64,000 bases of DNA, taken from positions 67,332,001 through 67,396,000 of the forward strand of contig OX419757.1 in NCBI GenBank assembly GCA_948567375.1. The letters are read 5' to 3'. This DNA comes from Lunularia cruciata (lineage: Eukaryota > Streptophyta > Marchantiopsida > Lunulariales > Lunulariaceae). Of this stretch, positions 35,913 to 46,000 are shown piece by piece; position 1 is the first letter of the stretch; each line of letters starts with the position of its first letter. The position numbers were made by a program, and so were the translations under genes. The notes beneath the pieces were generated by a model. That model ran no database searches. It saw nothing but the letters and a program-made list of their open reading frames with translations, and had not been told where the DNA came from.

Positions 35913-36439
35913 TCTGATAGATATATATTGCTCCATATTCAAGTCACTCTCACTCACCCTTGTAATCATCGTGGTCATCAAGTGCCTCTTCTCCATTGTC
36001 CTCATACTCAATGCCATACACCTCCTCAACCTCTCGTGGGCCATATACAAGCTCTTCCTCCTCCACCATACCTCTCTCCATAAACAAGTGTGTAAGAATC
36101 TACCCTACATCAATCACAGAAAAGCGTCTTGTTCTTGGATGGTGAAGGTGCTTATGAACTACAACTAGCTTGACCTTAATAGAAAATATACTAAGCTCCG
36201 CCCAATCATAAAATCTAAAGGTATAGAGTAAAACCTCCCAATAGTGCTACCTCATATGAGTAACATCTTCTCATTAGTGACCAAGAACTCTAGAACAATT
36301 AGTCTAAAACCGGTAAATATGTCCAATAATAACAATAAGTCACAATTGGACAATAGTGACATGATGGTGCCAATAGTGACAGTTCTATAGTGTTAATATG
36401 GAAGTAGCATCCTATCTGTATTTCAAGAGCATTATGATG

Positions 36440-37092
36440 TAAGATGTCGTGCATATATACATCGCTGTCAACATTATACACAATAGAAGCACAACTCACG
36501 TATAAGTCATACATAGACTCTAAAGTGCCACAATAATCAGATTTTTTACCACTCTCAACTCAACTCAACTCAAATCAATACTTGATATGTCACTCTATAA
36601 ATTGCCAACAACTAGACACTGATTACAGTCAAGCCACACCCACTCCAGCATAGAGAATCCAGATGACGCTTGCCGGCCTCTGTCCACCATAGCCAGGAAC
36701 TCGAAGGCTCAACATCAAAGAAGTGAGCTCTCTGGAGCTACACTTCAAAAGTATACCCCCTCGACTTGAGCTAGGTCTAAAACCCTAACGGTCCCGCTGA
36801 TAGCACACTCGATGGTGCAAACGGTGCAAAGTGACAATGGGCCCCACCGTAAAGTCAGTACCCTGAACACCAAATCTGACCGTCGGAAAGTAGTCTCTAA
36901 GAAACTGCTGAAATAACTCTAACTACTATCACTGGAACTCCAAGGTCCAAGCAACTAGATTCTACTCTACAAATGGCGTGATAGCTGTCGTGCATATATA
37001 CATTGCTACACAACATACATCGCTGTCAACAATATACACAATAGAAGCACAACTCACACATAAGTCATACATAGACTCTAAAGTGCCACAAT
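36440..37092. repeat. pair of direct repeats flanking the 3' LTR-like block of element 3
   Basis: A segment of about 92 bp ('GTCGTGCATATATACATCGC' ... 'ACTCTAAAGTGCCACAAT') is present at 36440-36533. It recurs at 36976-37093, where it has an extra partial duplication of its first 25 bp. The 440-bp LTR block (36532-36971) lies between them. This is not a normal target duplication, which would be 4-6 bp. Confidence 0.8.
36532..36971 (-). repeat. LTR block at the 3' side of element 3
   Basis: 440 bp, collinear with 54451-54894 over its whole length ('CTCAACTCAACTCAACTC', 'TGAGAATCCAGATGACGCT', 'GTGGGCCCCACCG'-like blocks shared). The left end reads AATAATCAGA in place of TGTAATCAGA. No polypurine tract is visible next to it, and 92-bp direct repeats flank it, so its status as the original 3' LTR is uncertain. 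Confidence 0.7.
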
Positions 37093-37258
37093 CGCTCCCC
37101 TAGTTGGCGGTTAGGTCCCTCTAACTCCAGATAGCCATCTACTCTAAGTATATGGTATACCCTATAATGCGCAAAGATCATGAGGCCGGGTGCTATGGAG
37201 CCCATCGTTAGTCACCTATCTACAATCTATACCATATAAAGAATGAACTAACTATAGG

Positions 37259-37552
37259 TCAAGTACATCTAGGACATAACCACTGTCTCTAAGGAACCAC
37301 CGTGAGGGGAGAAGTCATACATGCCATATGCCATCCTCTCAAACAGTTATCACACACTAACATAGTAGCAGCTCCACTAGAAGAGCCACATAACATACAC
37401 CTCAAGCCTGCACGTACTAGTGCCAAGCTTGGGTCCATAGTACCATCAATGTTTGGGAGGTGGCATGGCGCACAATTGCGCACATGATCCTTCCAAACAA
37501 CACCATCACGTCCTTCCAACACAAGGACTCCAGATGGTAAAACCTCACGCAC
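37259..37552 (-). pseudogene. element 3 integrase C-terminus with PHD finger
   Basis: The frame starts in the integrase tail ('REVLPSGVLVLEGRDGVVW', then 'CAPCHLPNIDGT'). It continues into a C4HC3 zinc finger: C-M-L-C (about 37388-37399), C-D-N-C, G-W-H-M-A-C, then after one TAG stop W-L-C-P-R-C (about 37262-37280). Spacing and the W two residues before the last Cys pair match a PHD finger, a fold that usually reads histone H3 tails. It occupies the place where chromoviruses have a chromodomain. Only the one stop breaks it. Confidence 0.82.
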
Positions 37553-37663
37553 TCTTAAGATAGTGCGGCCTGTAGAAACATCAAGTGTCGTCGGTGCTGT
37601 CTATTGTAGATATACATAGTCTCTTGGATGAAATTGACGGATCAAGGGTATATAACCTCCTCC

Positions 37664-38480
37664 TTAAATGGTAGCATAGCGTAAAGTATCTCTATGCTGA
37701 GCAATTGCAAAGTTCTCAAAGGCCATTGGCATCAATCTCCAAAATATCTCTGCCTGCTCAGAACATGCACTCAACCATACATCTGGATCATCCAAGTCCA
37801 AAACTACAATAGCATCTTGACAAATGGCGGCAGGTAAATCTGGATCTTGTCCATAGAGTAGGAAGTAAGGAGAGAAGGATGCTAAGGAAGCTTGCTGGCT
37901 GAACCAATAGCCCATGGCCAACCAAGGTAATTGGAGATCCCAATCTCCCAAGTGGCCTCTCTGCAAACCATACTTTTGCAATCCTCTCTTCACTGTCTGG
38001 ACTACTCTCTCTACTATGCTATCTGCCTCATGGTGATCTCAGGATGTAGTATGATGGTCAATCAAAGCCTTTTCACACAAGACCTAAAACTCTCCCAAGA
38101 ACTTTGTACCTTGATCAGTCAAAACCTCAGTTGGTGCACCAAAATGACTAAGAACTCGATCCGGAAATGAGTAAATTGTCCCTTCACTAGACTTGTCAGG
38201 AAGTACCACCAACTCAATCCACTTGGAGAAGTGCTCCACCATCACCAAATTTACCGATGATGTCTCATAGTCAATGGTAAAGGTCCAGCAAAGTCCAAAC
38301 TCCAATGGTAACCCAATTCCATGATAAGTAATGGTTGTAACTGTGGCGTAGGAGCATTGAATGATGCTCTAACTTGGTCACAAACCACACATCTGGCAAC
38401 AAACTACTCTACCTTGGTCTTCATACCGCGCCACCAATAATGACTCTAGAGTAAGCTATATGTACGCTTGATTCCAAAAT
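37664..38480 (-). pseudogene. element 3 integrase
   Basis: Reading 3' to 5' on the plus strand: a zinc-binding H-H-C-C region (about 38380-38490), then 'LDFAGPLPL' with the first catalytic Asp (about 38275-38305). 'NLVMVEHFSKWIELVVLPDK' and 'VLTDQGTKFLGEF' with the second Asp follow (38084-38140). 'HHEADSIVERVVQTV' carries the catalytic Glu (about 37995-38045), and a long C-terminal frame (37664-37993) follows with 'PYFLLYGQDPDLP'. All three D-D-E residues are present, but the frame is broken between blocks. The enzyme would insert element cDNA. Confidence 0.82.
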
Positions 38481-38481
38481 G

Positions 38482-39300
38482 TCATAGCTCCTCATGAGCA
38501 TGACAAACCAACTGTGGTCTCTGAGATGGAAGTAGTACTACTCGCCCTCTACCATCCTCCCATACATGCAAAAGGTATATGCTCTCCAATCTAAACTGTC
38601 GGGCTTGCTGAAGAAAAAAGTCTCTCTCCTTGGTCCCAATTGTGCCACCCACAGCACCAGTGCCAAAATAGTCCATCACTAAGACATCATCATGAATGTC
38701 TCGCTGAACTGTACCAATATCTTCACTCTCTAGATTTGTGACCTCAATAACTCCTCCTGTATGGGCTGAGAGAGATACCACCAAAGCCTCAGAGAATATA
38801 CATAGAAAGGCAGATGCATGCCAACTTGGCACCATCTCCTCATCTGTCTCACCATGCCAACGTGCTCCGGTCTGATCCTGTTGGCAAGGACATGGGTTTC
38901 TACTCAACCCATCTGCACCACCGTTCACCACTCCAGGTCTGTTAACAACCGTGAAATCATACTCCTATAAAATCAGAGCCCATCATGCAAGCTTCCCTAA
39001 AAGCTTGTCGGACTCCATCAACCACTTTAGTGGCTGATGATCAATGATGAGAGTGAAGGGGTTACCAATAGGTAACATTGGAAATGTGCTACTGCCCAAT
39101 CTACTGCCAAGCACTCACCCTCATATAAACTATAATTTACCTCCGCTGAATTGTTGGAGCGACTAGCATAGGCCACAACAAACTCCTTCCTCTCATCATC
39201 ATGCTAGGTGAGTACCGCTCTAAGCCCCAACATACTCCAATCTGTATGAACCTGAAATGGTCATCCTCTGATCGGTCTCCTCAAAATAGGAGCAGATGTC
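38482..39300 (-). pseudogene. element 3 RNase H and tether
   Basis: 'QVHTDWSMLGL' (first Asp), '[16 protein letters not shown]' (Glu) and '[16 protein letters not shown]' (Asp) show the RNase H catalytic set between about 39240 and 39020. The 'EYDFTVV' strand is preceded by a TAG in place of Gln. 'GVVNGGADGLSRNPCPC' opens a 149-codon frame (38482-38931) that forms the linker to integrase. Confidence 0.8.
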
Positions 39301-39561
39301 AACCTCTCCTTGAGCTCTACAAAAGCTCTCTCCTGCTCATCTCCCCAACACCACTCCTGTGTAAGCTTGGTTAGCTTCATCAAGGTCTTGGCAATGGCAC
39401 TAAATCCTCTAACATAGCGGCAATAGAAGTTTGCCAATCCAAGGAATGCTCACACTTTGCTCACATCCGTAGGCCGAGGAATATATACAATAGCCTCCAC
39501 CTTGGTCTGCTGAACACCAAGTCCTCTGGGGTAGATAGTGTGATCCAAATACTCAACCTAC
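39301..39561 (-). pseudogene. element 3 reverse transcriptase, 3' part
   Basis: 'VEYLDHTIYPRGLGVQQTKV' is followed by 'IPRPTDVSKV', a TGA in place of Arg, and 'AFLGLANFYCRYV' and 'LTKLTQEWCWGDEQERAF'. It continues from 45475 across the nested element 2. The junction restores the frame exactly when one 5-bp target copy is kept. Confidence 0.82.
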
Positions 39562-40335
39562 TATAATACTCCAAGGACAAGAGAAGAGAGAAACATAGAT
39601 TACACACTCAACATTCGGAGCCCCAAAGGAGCACCTTCTCTTTATTATATAGACAAAGAGGATCTCCTCCAAGGAAGCTCCACCATAGGATTAGGTACAC
39701 AGATAGGTGACATGTCATCAAGCTCCACCCTTGGATTACTTACTTGGATGGGTGACATGTTGATCTAGGTCCTATCTGGTTGGTCAAACAAGCTTTGACC
39801 AAAAGGAATCTTCTAGGGAATCTTCTTGTAGGGGTCTCAAAATCACGTTAGGTACTGTTGGAAAGCTCTCGATGAGACAAACCAAGGGGAAGGGAAGGCC
39901 AACCTTTCCTCTACTACAAGAAGAGGGGGGGAGGGGGGGGGGGCGTAAACTTGCACATTTTCGAGGCCTAATTCATCCGTTTAGGCCTCCAAAATTGCCT
40001 TCAAAGATTTCAGGCATATTTTGGTTCCTACTCTATTAGTAGAAATCCCTTTTTGGTGATACCTCTTTTTGATCTGTTTATATGTTTTGATCTGTTTAGT
40101 CCATCATATGTAATATCTTTCCAAATATTACCAAACCAATTCTCACCTTTAAATCATATGTCTAGTTATTGGTTCTAAGGTTCTCAAGTCTATTTTGATT
40201 TCTGCTCTATTAGTAGAAGTACAATTTTGGTGATACTTCTATCTGATCTATTTTGACCATCATGTATAACATCATTCTAGATGTTACCAAACCAAATTTC
40301 ACATCTAGATCATATGGCTAGCTCATGGTATTACA
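39562..40335 (-). repeat. 3' LTR of element 2
   Basis: 774 bp. On the plus strand it starts TATAATACTCC, where TG is expected, and ends GGTATTACA. It contains a G-run (39924-39944) absent from the 5' LTR, which accounts for part of its extra length. Confidence 0.88.
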
Positions 40336-40348
40336 GACCTTCCACTTT

Positions 40349-40566
40349 TTAAGACACAACGTCCTTGTTGTGCAATTGTTGCTCAAATGCTTTCACCAAC
40401 ACCGGTGCATGTGTCAAATTGGCAGCACGCTCCCATGTTGATTCATAGAGGGAGTAACCTTTCCATTGTATGAGATAGTCCACCTGCGGATGGCGAGTAC
40501 CACGCATGCATTTTTGGAGAATACGCTCCACTTCATATTCTTCTGTGCCATCAATGAGTGTTGGAC
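40349..40566 (-). pseudogene. element 2 chromodomain
   Basis: 'LIDGTEEYEVERILQKCMRG', then 'VDYLIQWKGYSLYESTWE' and 'NLTHAPVLVKAFEQQL', a canonical chromodomain with the aromatic residues that bind methylated histone lysine (Y, W, W/Y positions visible). The downstream part is intact; upstream it is cut off from integrase by the solo LTR at 40567. Excision with one 4-bp target copy joins 'DIPLCP' to 'TLIDGTEEYEV' in frame. Confidence 0.88.
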
Positions 40567-41245
40567 TGTGAGCCGGCCTGTCTCTCACTCAGGATGAACC
40601 TCTGATGGCTATTATGGTAGCGCACCATGGACTAAGAAGGCAAGGAACCCCAACTCCATCATACTCCTCCAAGGCTAACACTCCAAGACTCAAGACATTG
40701 CTCACTAGAGAACTCAATGAGAGAGAGATAGTTGCAAATGAAAGGATGATGAGTACCTCCTCACTCCTTGTTTATATACTTGTGAAATAGTTACGTACCA
40801 AAGTTACTAATTACCGTAGTAACTCAAGTTACTAGACTAAAAGTCAAGTAAAGTCAAAAAGTAGAAAGGAATATCCATTCACATGGGCATATTCCCCTTA
40901 TCTTGACCCAACCACTAAAGCAAGGATTCCTTCACATGGGCTATCCTTGGACTAAAGAAGAATCCAAAACAAAAAGGCTTGCGGGCCCAAGAGTTCTCAA
41001 CTCTTTCCCCAAAGCCAAACACCTAGGAATAATACCAAGTCAACACACTAAAATCCAAAATAGTGGTGCTCATCTTTTCTACTTCCTCTAAAGTAAGGTC
41101 CCATCTATCTTAGCTATGACTAACTTTAGCTAACCATGACTAATATAGAACCATCCTTTATCTCTATATAAATAATATCTCTTAAGTACTTGTAATACCA
41201 AGCTAAATATCACAATACCACACACATGCACAAATGGGTGTTACA
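40567..41245. mobile_element. solo LTR (family B) inside element 2
   Basis: 679 bp, starts TGTGAGCC and ends GTGTTACA. Target duplication GGAC at 40563-40566 and 41246-41249, a perfect 4-bp match. Closely similar to 31694-32386. A TATA-like 'CTATATAAATA' lies about 80 bp before the right end. The 61-codon frame it contains (40605-40790) is shared by both copies but shows no known domain. Confidence 0.9.
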
Positions 41246-42400
41246 GGACATAGTGGAATGTCTTGTGTGGAATGACCCTGGCCTGATCGGGGAGCATATC
41301 TACATAGTAGGGAAACATGGAACACAAGATGGATCTTCATGTGTGGTGGTAGCTCAAGGTGATAAGCCACATTGCCGACACGACGAAGAATCGAGAAAGG
41401 CCCAATAAAACGAGGTTTGAGCTTACAAGGTCCAACTAATGTGAGGTTGGTTGTCGATAGCCACACTTGATCCCCAATATTGAACTCCATGTGCCTACGG
41501 TGTGCATCATCATACTCCTTTGTCGATTGTGCAATCTGTAATCTGTGCTTGACGCTCTACACACCGTGTTGGATCCTAGAAACAAATGTGTTGACGGCAT
41601 CGACCTTGGTAGCCACTGGATGGATCTTCATCAAGCTAGAAGGTGTGAAGGGATGTTCACCATACATGAGGAAGAACGGAGTGACTTGGGTGGATGCATT
41701 CATTGAATTGTTGTAAGTGAATTCCACCAACGGGAGTAGGGTGTCTCACCTCTCTTGCTCTTCTAAGGTGAAGCCACGTAACATGTCTTCAATCATGCGA
41801 TTAGCCTGCTCTGTTTGGCCATCTGTTTGTGGGTGATAAGCTGTGGACATGGGCAACTTGGTTTTGAAGAAACCAAAGAGTGTTTGCCAAAAAAAATTGG
41901 TGAATTGAGTGCCTCTATCGGTGATAAGTACTCTAGACAGGCCATGGTGAGAGAAGACTGCATCTAAGTATAATTGAGCTAGTTGTGGAGCGGTCACATC
42001 CTTGGTGGTAAGGCGTACATGAGTCATTTTGCTGAGCTGGTCCACAAAGACCACGATGGAGTCAAACCCTAAGGTGGTCTTGGGTAATTCACAAACGAGA
42101 TCCGTACTCACTTGTTCCTAACGTTGGGTAGGCATGGGGAGAGGTTGAAGGAGCCATGCAAGAGCTTGATTAGAGGCTTTGTTCTGTTGACAAAGTAGAT
42201 AGCTACGCACGTAGTCCATCACGTCGTTGCTCATCTTGGGCCAATAGTAATGGCGCTAGACTGCATCCAAGGTCTTATCCACTCCGGCATGACCTACAAT
42301 GGCCAAATCATGACATTTTGCTAGAATGGTGGTGCGTACTTTTGGGATGTTTGGGATCCATAACCTGCCATCACAAAAGGTGAGTCATTGGGTGCTTGTG
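41246..42400 (-). pseudogene. element 2 integrase
   Basis: The core is well preserved: a 122-codon open frame (41746-42111) holds 'STDLVCELPKTTLGFDS' (first Asp), 'LITDRGTQFTNFFWQTLFG' (second Asp) and 'AYHPQTDGQTEQANRMIEDM' (Glu). Upstream, a zinc-binding region occupies about 42180-42380; downstream, the frame 41246-41490 carries 'VWLSTTNLTL' and 'PRFIGPFSILRRVG', the GPY/F module before the chromodomain. Frames between blocks are interrupted, so no complete enzyme is encoded. Confidence 0.88.
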
Positions 42401-42479
42401 ACGCCTTTGGATGATTGCACTTCTACAATCTACGGATCAGTTTTTGTAGCAGCCAAAATCTCTGGCCAGAATTCAAGGT

Positions 42480-42891
42480 TAATCTTAACCTCTGCCACCA
42501 AGTTGTTTGCCATTGGCATGCGGGTGAATGCATCTACAAGTTGCTTCTTACCTTCCACATAGGTGATTGACATGTTGAAGCGTTGTCGCCACTTTGCCTA
42601 CCAAATCTGGCGACGAGATACATCCTTCTGTGTCTCGAGGTAGACTAGAGGTTTGTGGTCTGTCTCTACTACAAATGCCTTCTTGCCCAAATAGTGCTTC
42701 CAATGCTTGGTTGCCAAAACAATAGCCAACTCTTCTCATTTGGTGGTGTGGTAGTTGCACTCTGCCATTAACAACTTTTGAGAGAAATATGCAATTGGAT
42801 GCCATCCGTCATGCCACTCTTGTTGTAGGACTGCTCCTATTGCTACGCTTGATGCATCTGTAGCCAACTTGATTGGTCGTTTTGGGTCATA
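42480..42891 (-). pseudogene. element 2 RNase H
   Basis: 'IKLATDASSVAIGAVLQQEW' (Asp, about 42830-42890), 'EELAIVLATKHWKHYLGKK' (about 42680-42735) and 'VETDHKPLVYLETQKD' (about 42620-42670), followed by 'ITYVEGKKQLVDAFTRMP', show the Ty3 RNase H fold. There are single stops within it. Confidence 0.82.
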
Positions 42892-43767
42892 CTACTTCAA
42901 GATTGGTGCATGTAGCAAGGCGGCTTTCAATTCTTGAAAGGCCAACTCTTGTGTGATTCCCCATGTCCACTTCTTCTCCTTGCTAAGTAGTGCCGTTAAA
43001 GGCTGGGCAACTTTGGAGAAGTCCTTGACAAATCTATGATAGAATCCCGTCAATTCCAAGAAGCTCTTGAGTTGAGTCTGATCTTCTGGGGCACGCCATT
43101 TTTGAATGACCTCTATTTTATCTGTCAATACTTGAATGCCCTCTACACTTACTCTATGCCCCAAGTAGTCTACTTCAGACTTGCCAAACTTGCACTTTGA
43201 GATTTTTGCGTACAATCGACTTTGTCTTAGAATCTGGAGGACTTCATGTAGATGTTGTTTATGTTCTGTCATTGTGCTACTGTATACTAAGATATTGTCC
43301 AAGAAGACAATAATAGAATTATCCAAGTATGGATGAAATATGTCATTCATTAGACTCATGAAAGTGGCAGGTGCATTGGTGAGGCCAAAAGGCGTCACAA
43401 GATACTCAAAGTGGCCATACTTGGTTGGAAAGACAGTTTTGTACACATCCTCCTCTGCAATTTGGATTTGATTATAATCGCTCGGCAAGTCCAATTTGGT
43501 GAAGTATCTTGCTCCATGGAGTTGATCAAACATGTCATCCATGCAAGGTAAGTGGTATTTTTTCTTCACCATTTGTTGATTGAGACCTCGATAGTCAATG
43601 CACATGCGGATTGTACCATCCTTCTTCTTCACAAACAAGACAGGAGCCCCGTATGGTGATACGCTAGGTTGGATGAACCCCTTGGTTGGATGAACCCCTT
43701 CAGCAATCCTTCTTGCATTGCTGTCCACGTGACCTCCCTTCTCTCCGCCAACATGGATTGTTCCCAA
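42892..43767 (-). pseudogene. element 2 reverse transcriptase, long open frame with lost catalytic Asp
   Basis: A 291-codon frame contains nearly the whole RT: '[20 protein letters not shown]', '[10 protein letters not shown]', motif A '[13 protein letters not shown]', '[17 protein letters not shown]', motif C '[12 protein letters not shown]' and '[12 protein letters not shown]'. In motif C the second Asp is Asn (GAC-AAT, about 43296-43301), which would abolish catalysis. The N-terminal 20-30 residues are gag-derived out-of-frame sequence created by an internal deletion, so the ORF start is not a natural one. Confidence 0.88.
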
Positions 43768-44735
43768 GCATCATACCATGTGAGGGCTTTATTGGTCAAG
43801 TACCCACATGCAGCATGCTCCGTGATCTCTGTTGAGAACAATAAGAAATATGATTCATTCTTGAGATCCAATTTTCCACTATTCCCATCATACGTTACCC
43901 CTTATAAGGCTTGATGTTGTAGGTCTTCTTCATCCAGAGTAGCAATGTGGCTTCATCATTGATACGATTTGTAGGCACAAGTGCCTTTCCAAGTACCTCC
44001 GTGGTAGGTACTGGGTTTTGAGACGGCTCTTCTTCTTGCATGGCTTGATCGTTCATGAGGATTTGCACTTGACTTTGTAATGTCTCCATGGTCATCTTAA
44101 TCTCTCAAAATTCATTCAACATCCCTTGCATTCCTTGCACCCAGCTCTTGCAATTGCGGATCTATGGTTCCTGCAACACTCAATTGCTAATGTCTACTTC
44201 AATACAGAGTCAATATGTACACTCTAGACGTTGCACAAACTATCGGAACTACCATTGGGATCTCAGAAGCTATCACTCGTTGATAAAACTCCTTGTCAAA
44301 ATTCCTAACCACAAAATCTCTAAACATCACTTTTGGTCTCATTACATAACGGATTTCTACTTGAGTGTTGAAAGGGAGAAGATTTGGGACATTCACATCC
44401 ATATTATCATAATATAATGTAGATTGTCAAATCCTACTCTTTGTCATATATCACTGGGTTTGGTGAGTTCATCACCCTATCGATGAATTCTACGCCAAAG
44501 TGATAAACTAGCGATACCCTCATTTGCTCATGCTAGATGTACATAACCTTGATGTGGAATGGATTTGCGAATGGAAAGTTAGGTGCGGGAAATTGTCCTC
44601 CCGATGCATCCATCCCCTCTGCTCTCTAAAGTCCTTCCTACGTCTAACAATTACCCTATGTTCTCCACCTCAAATTACTCAGTCTCAGTAGTTTGTGGTC
44701 TTCCAAGAGGGGTGATCCACTCTCTTGGACTAAGA
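43670..44735 (-). pseudogene. element 2 gag remnant with internal deletion to RT
   Basis: From the primer site, frames give a leader and 'METLQSQVQILMNDQAMQEE' (about 44030-44095), then the capsid block '[17 protein letters not shown]' (about 43755-43810). At 43670-43700 gag runs straight into RT ('GFIQP'), with a duplicated 'GGTTGGATGAACCCCTT' at the joint. By comparison with element 1, about 1.36 kb (10160-11520 there) covering the end of gag, zinc knuckle and protease is missing. Confidence 0.78.
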
Positions 44736-44740
44736 CACTT

Positions 44741-44752
44741 GCTCTAATACCA
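44741..44752 (-). other. primer-binding site of element 2
   Basis: Minus strand TGGTATTAGAGC, directly next to the 5' LTR; initiator tRNA-Met type with one difference. Confidence 0.85.
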
Positions 44753-44753
44753 T

Positions 44754-45474
44754 TGTAATACTCCGAGGACAAGAGAAGAGAGAAAACATAGATTACATAC
44801 TCAACATTTGGTGCCCCAAAGGAACAATCTTCTCTTAGACAAAGAGGATTTGCTCCAAGGAAGCTCCACCATAGGATTATGCACATAGATAGGTGACATG
44901 TCATCAAGCTCCACCCTTGGATTACTTACTTGGATGGGTGATATGTCAATCTAGGTCCTATCTGGTTGGTCAAACAAGCTTTGACCAAAAGGAATCTTTT
45001 AGGGAATCTTCTTGTAGGAGTCTCAGAATCACTTGAGTAAGGTACCATTAGAAAACTCTCGACAAGGGGGAGGGAAGGCCAGCCTTTCCTCTATTGGAGG
45101 GAGGGAATTATTTATTTTTGAGGTCTAATTCATCCGTTTAGGCCTCCAAAATTACCTTCAAAGATTTTAGGCATATTTTGGTTCCTACTCTATTAGTAGA
45201 AGTCCCCTTTTGGTGATACCTCTTTCTGATCTGTTTAGTCCATCATGTGTTACATCCTTCCAGATGTTACCAAACCAATTCTCACCTTTAAATCATATGT
45301 CTAGCTATTGGTTCTAAGGTTCTCAAGTCTATTTCGGTTTTTGTTCTATTAATAGAAGTACTCTTTTGGTGATACTTCTATCTGATCTATTTTGACCATC
45401 ATGTATAACATCATTCTAGATGTTACCAAACGAAATTTCACATCTAGATCATATGGCTAGCTTGTGGTATTACA
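44754..45474 (-). repeat. 5' LTR of element 2
   Basis: 721 bp with TG...CA termini (plus strand TGTAATACTCC...GGTATTACA), collinear with 39562-40335. Confidence 0.9.
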
Positions 45475-46000
45475 CTTGCTCATGGAAGAACCTACACTTC
45501 CCAAGATGTAATTTGAGTCCATGAGATATCAACCTCTCAAACACCTCCAACAACTGCCTCTCATGCTCCTCCATAATAGTGCTATAGACCAAAATGTCAT
45601 CAATATAGCACCAAGAAAAATCCAATCCAACTAGGATCCTGTCCATGACCCTCTAGAACTCAACATGAACGTTCTTCAACCCAAACGGTAAGAACCTCCA
45701 CTGATATAACACATCCTTTTAGTGAGAATCAATAGCCCAGAATGCTATCTTGGACTTATCCTCCTACTTGATTGGCAACTAATGATATCCCGCTCAAAGA
45801 TCCAAAGTATTGAAGACCTTTGCATGCCCAATTGCATCAAAAATCTCCTTCGGTGTAGGCATGGCATACCGATCAGCCTTGGTCTATTGGTTGATAGGAT
45901 GGTAATCTCCACACATTTGCCTATCTGTATAGTTGCCATGCATATCCTCCTTGGCTGGCATCACTCTTGCTGATGCATACTATCCTGTGAAATCTCTACC
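45475..46000 (-). pseudogene. element 3 reverse transcriptase, 5' part with YIDD
   Basis: In order on the minus strand: 'MPAKEDMHGNYTDRQMCGDY' region (about 45895-45960), 'TKADRYAMPTPKEIFDAI', a motif A 'VFNTLDL' followed by 'AGYH' and 'LPIK' separated by stops (about 45760-45815), 'WRFLPFGLKNV', and motif C 'FSWCYIDDILVYSTIMEEHE' (about 45570-45625) with both aspartates kept. 'HLGKCRFFHEQ' ends at the nested element 2. At least five stops here fit CAG-to-TAG or CGA-to-TGA change. Confidence 0.82.

Larger units (their letters stand above)
34140..36300 (-). pseudogene. unidentified decayed coding unit, copy B
   Basis: Minus-strand relative of 16847-19100. In order: 'ILTHLFMERG' with a following acidic stretch (about 35950-36100), a Leu/Glu/Arg-rich coiled-coil segment ('EEHVRLDEHILLERKTRL', about 35420-35500), a region of degenerate repeats (34830-35060) whose phrases resemble the 'LP-NVVT' repeats of copy A, and an open C-terminal frame with 'THFEVIPW' (34140-34385). 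Nucleotide similarity to copy A is moderate. Function unknown; in-frame stops show it is not expressed as a whole. It lies just outside the DNMT-bearing element. Confidence 0.5.
39562..45474 (-). mobile_element. element 2: Ty3/gypsy chromovirus nested in element 3
   Basis: LTRs at 44754-45474 (5') and 39562-40335 (3'), an initiator tRNA-Met primer site (44741-44752), a polypurine tract and a chromodomain. The same family as element 1 on the plus strand. Target copies in the RT of element 3 are CCTAC (39557-39561) and CTTGC (45475-45479), identical at three of five positions. The element lacks the end of gag and all of protease, and a solo LTR of family B interrupts its chromodomain region. 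The reading frames are better kept than in element 1, so it is probably younger. Confidence 0.92.

Noticed and set aside
40605-40790. 61-codon frame shared by both family B LTRs as a gene
   Set aside because: It lies wholly within an LTR and ends far short of any domain; sharing reflects recent common origin of the LTRs.
43629-43871. 80-codon frame reading gag then RT-like residues as a natural fusion gene
   Set aside because: The joint coincides with a duplicated 17-bp word and a 1.36-kb deletion relative to element 1, so it is a deletion product.
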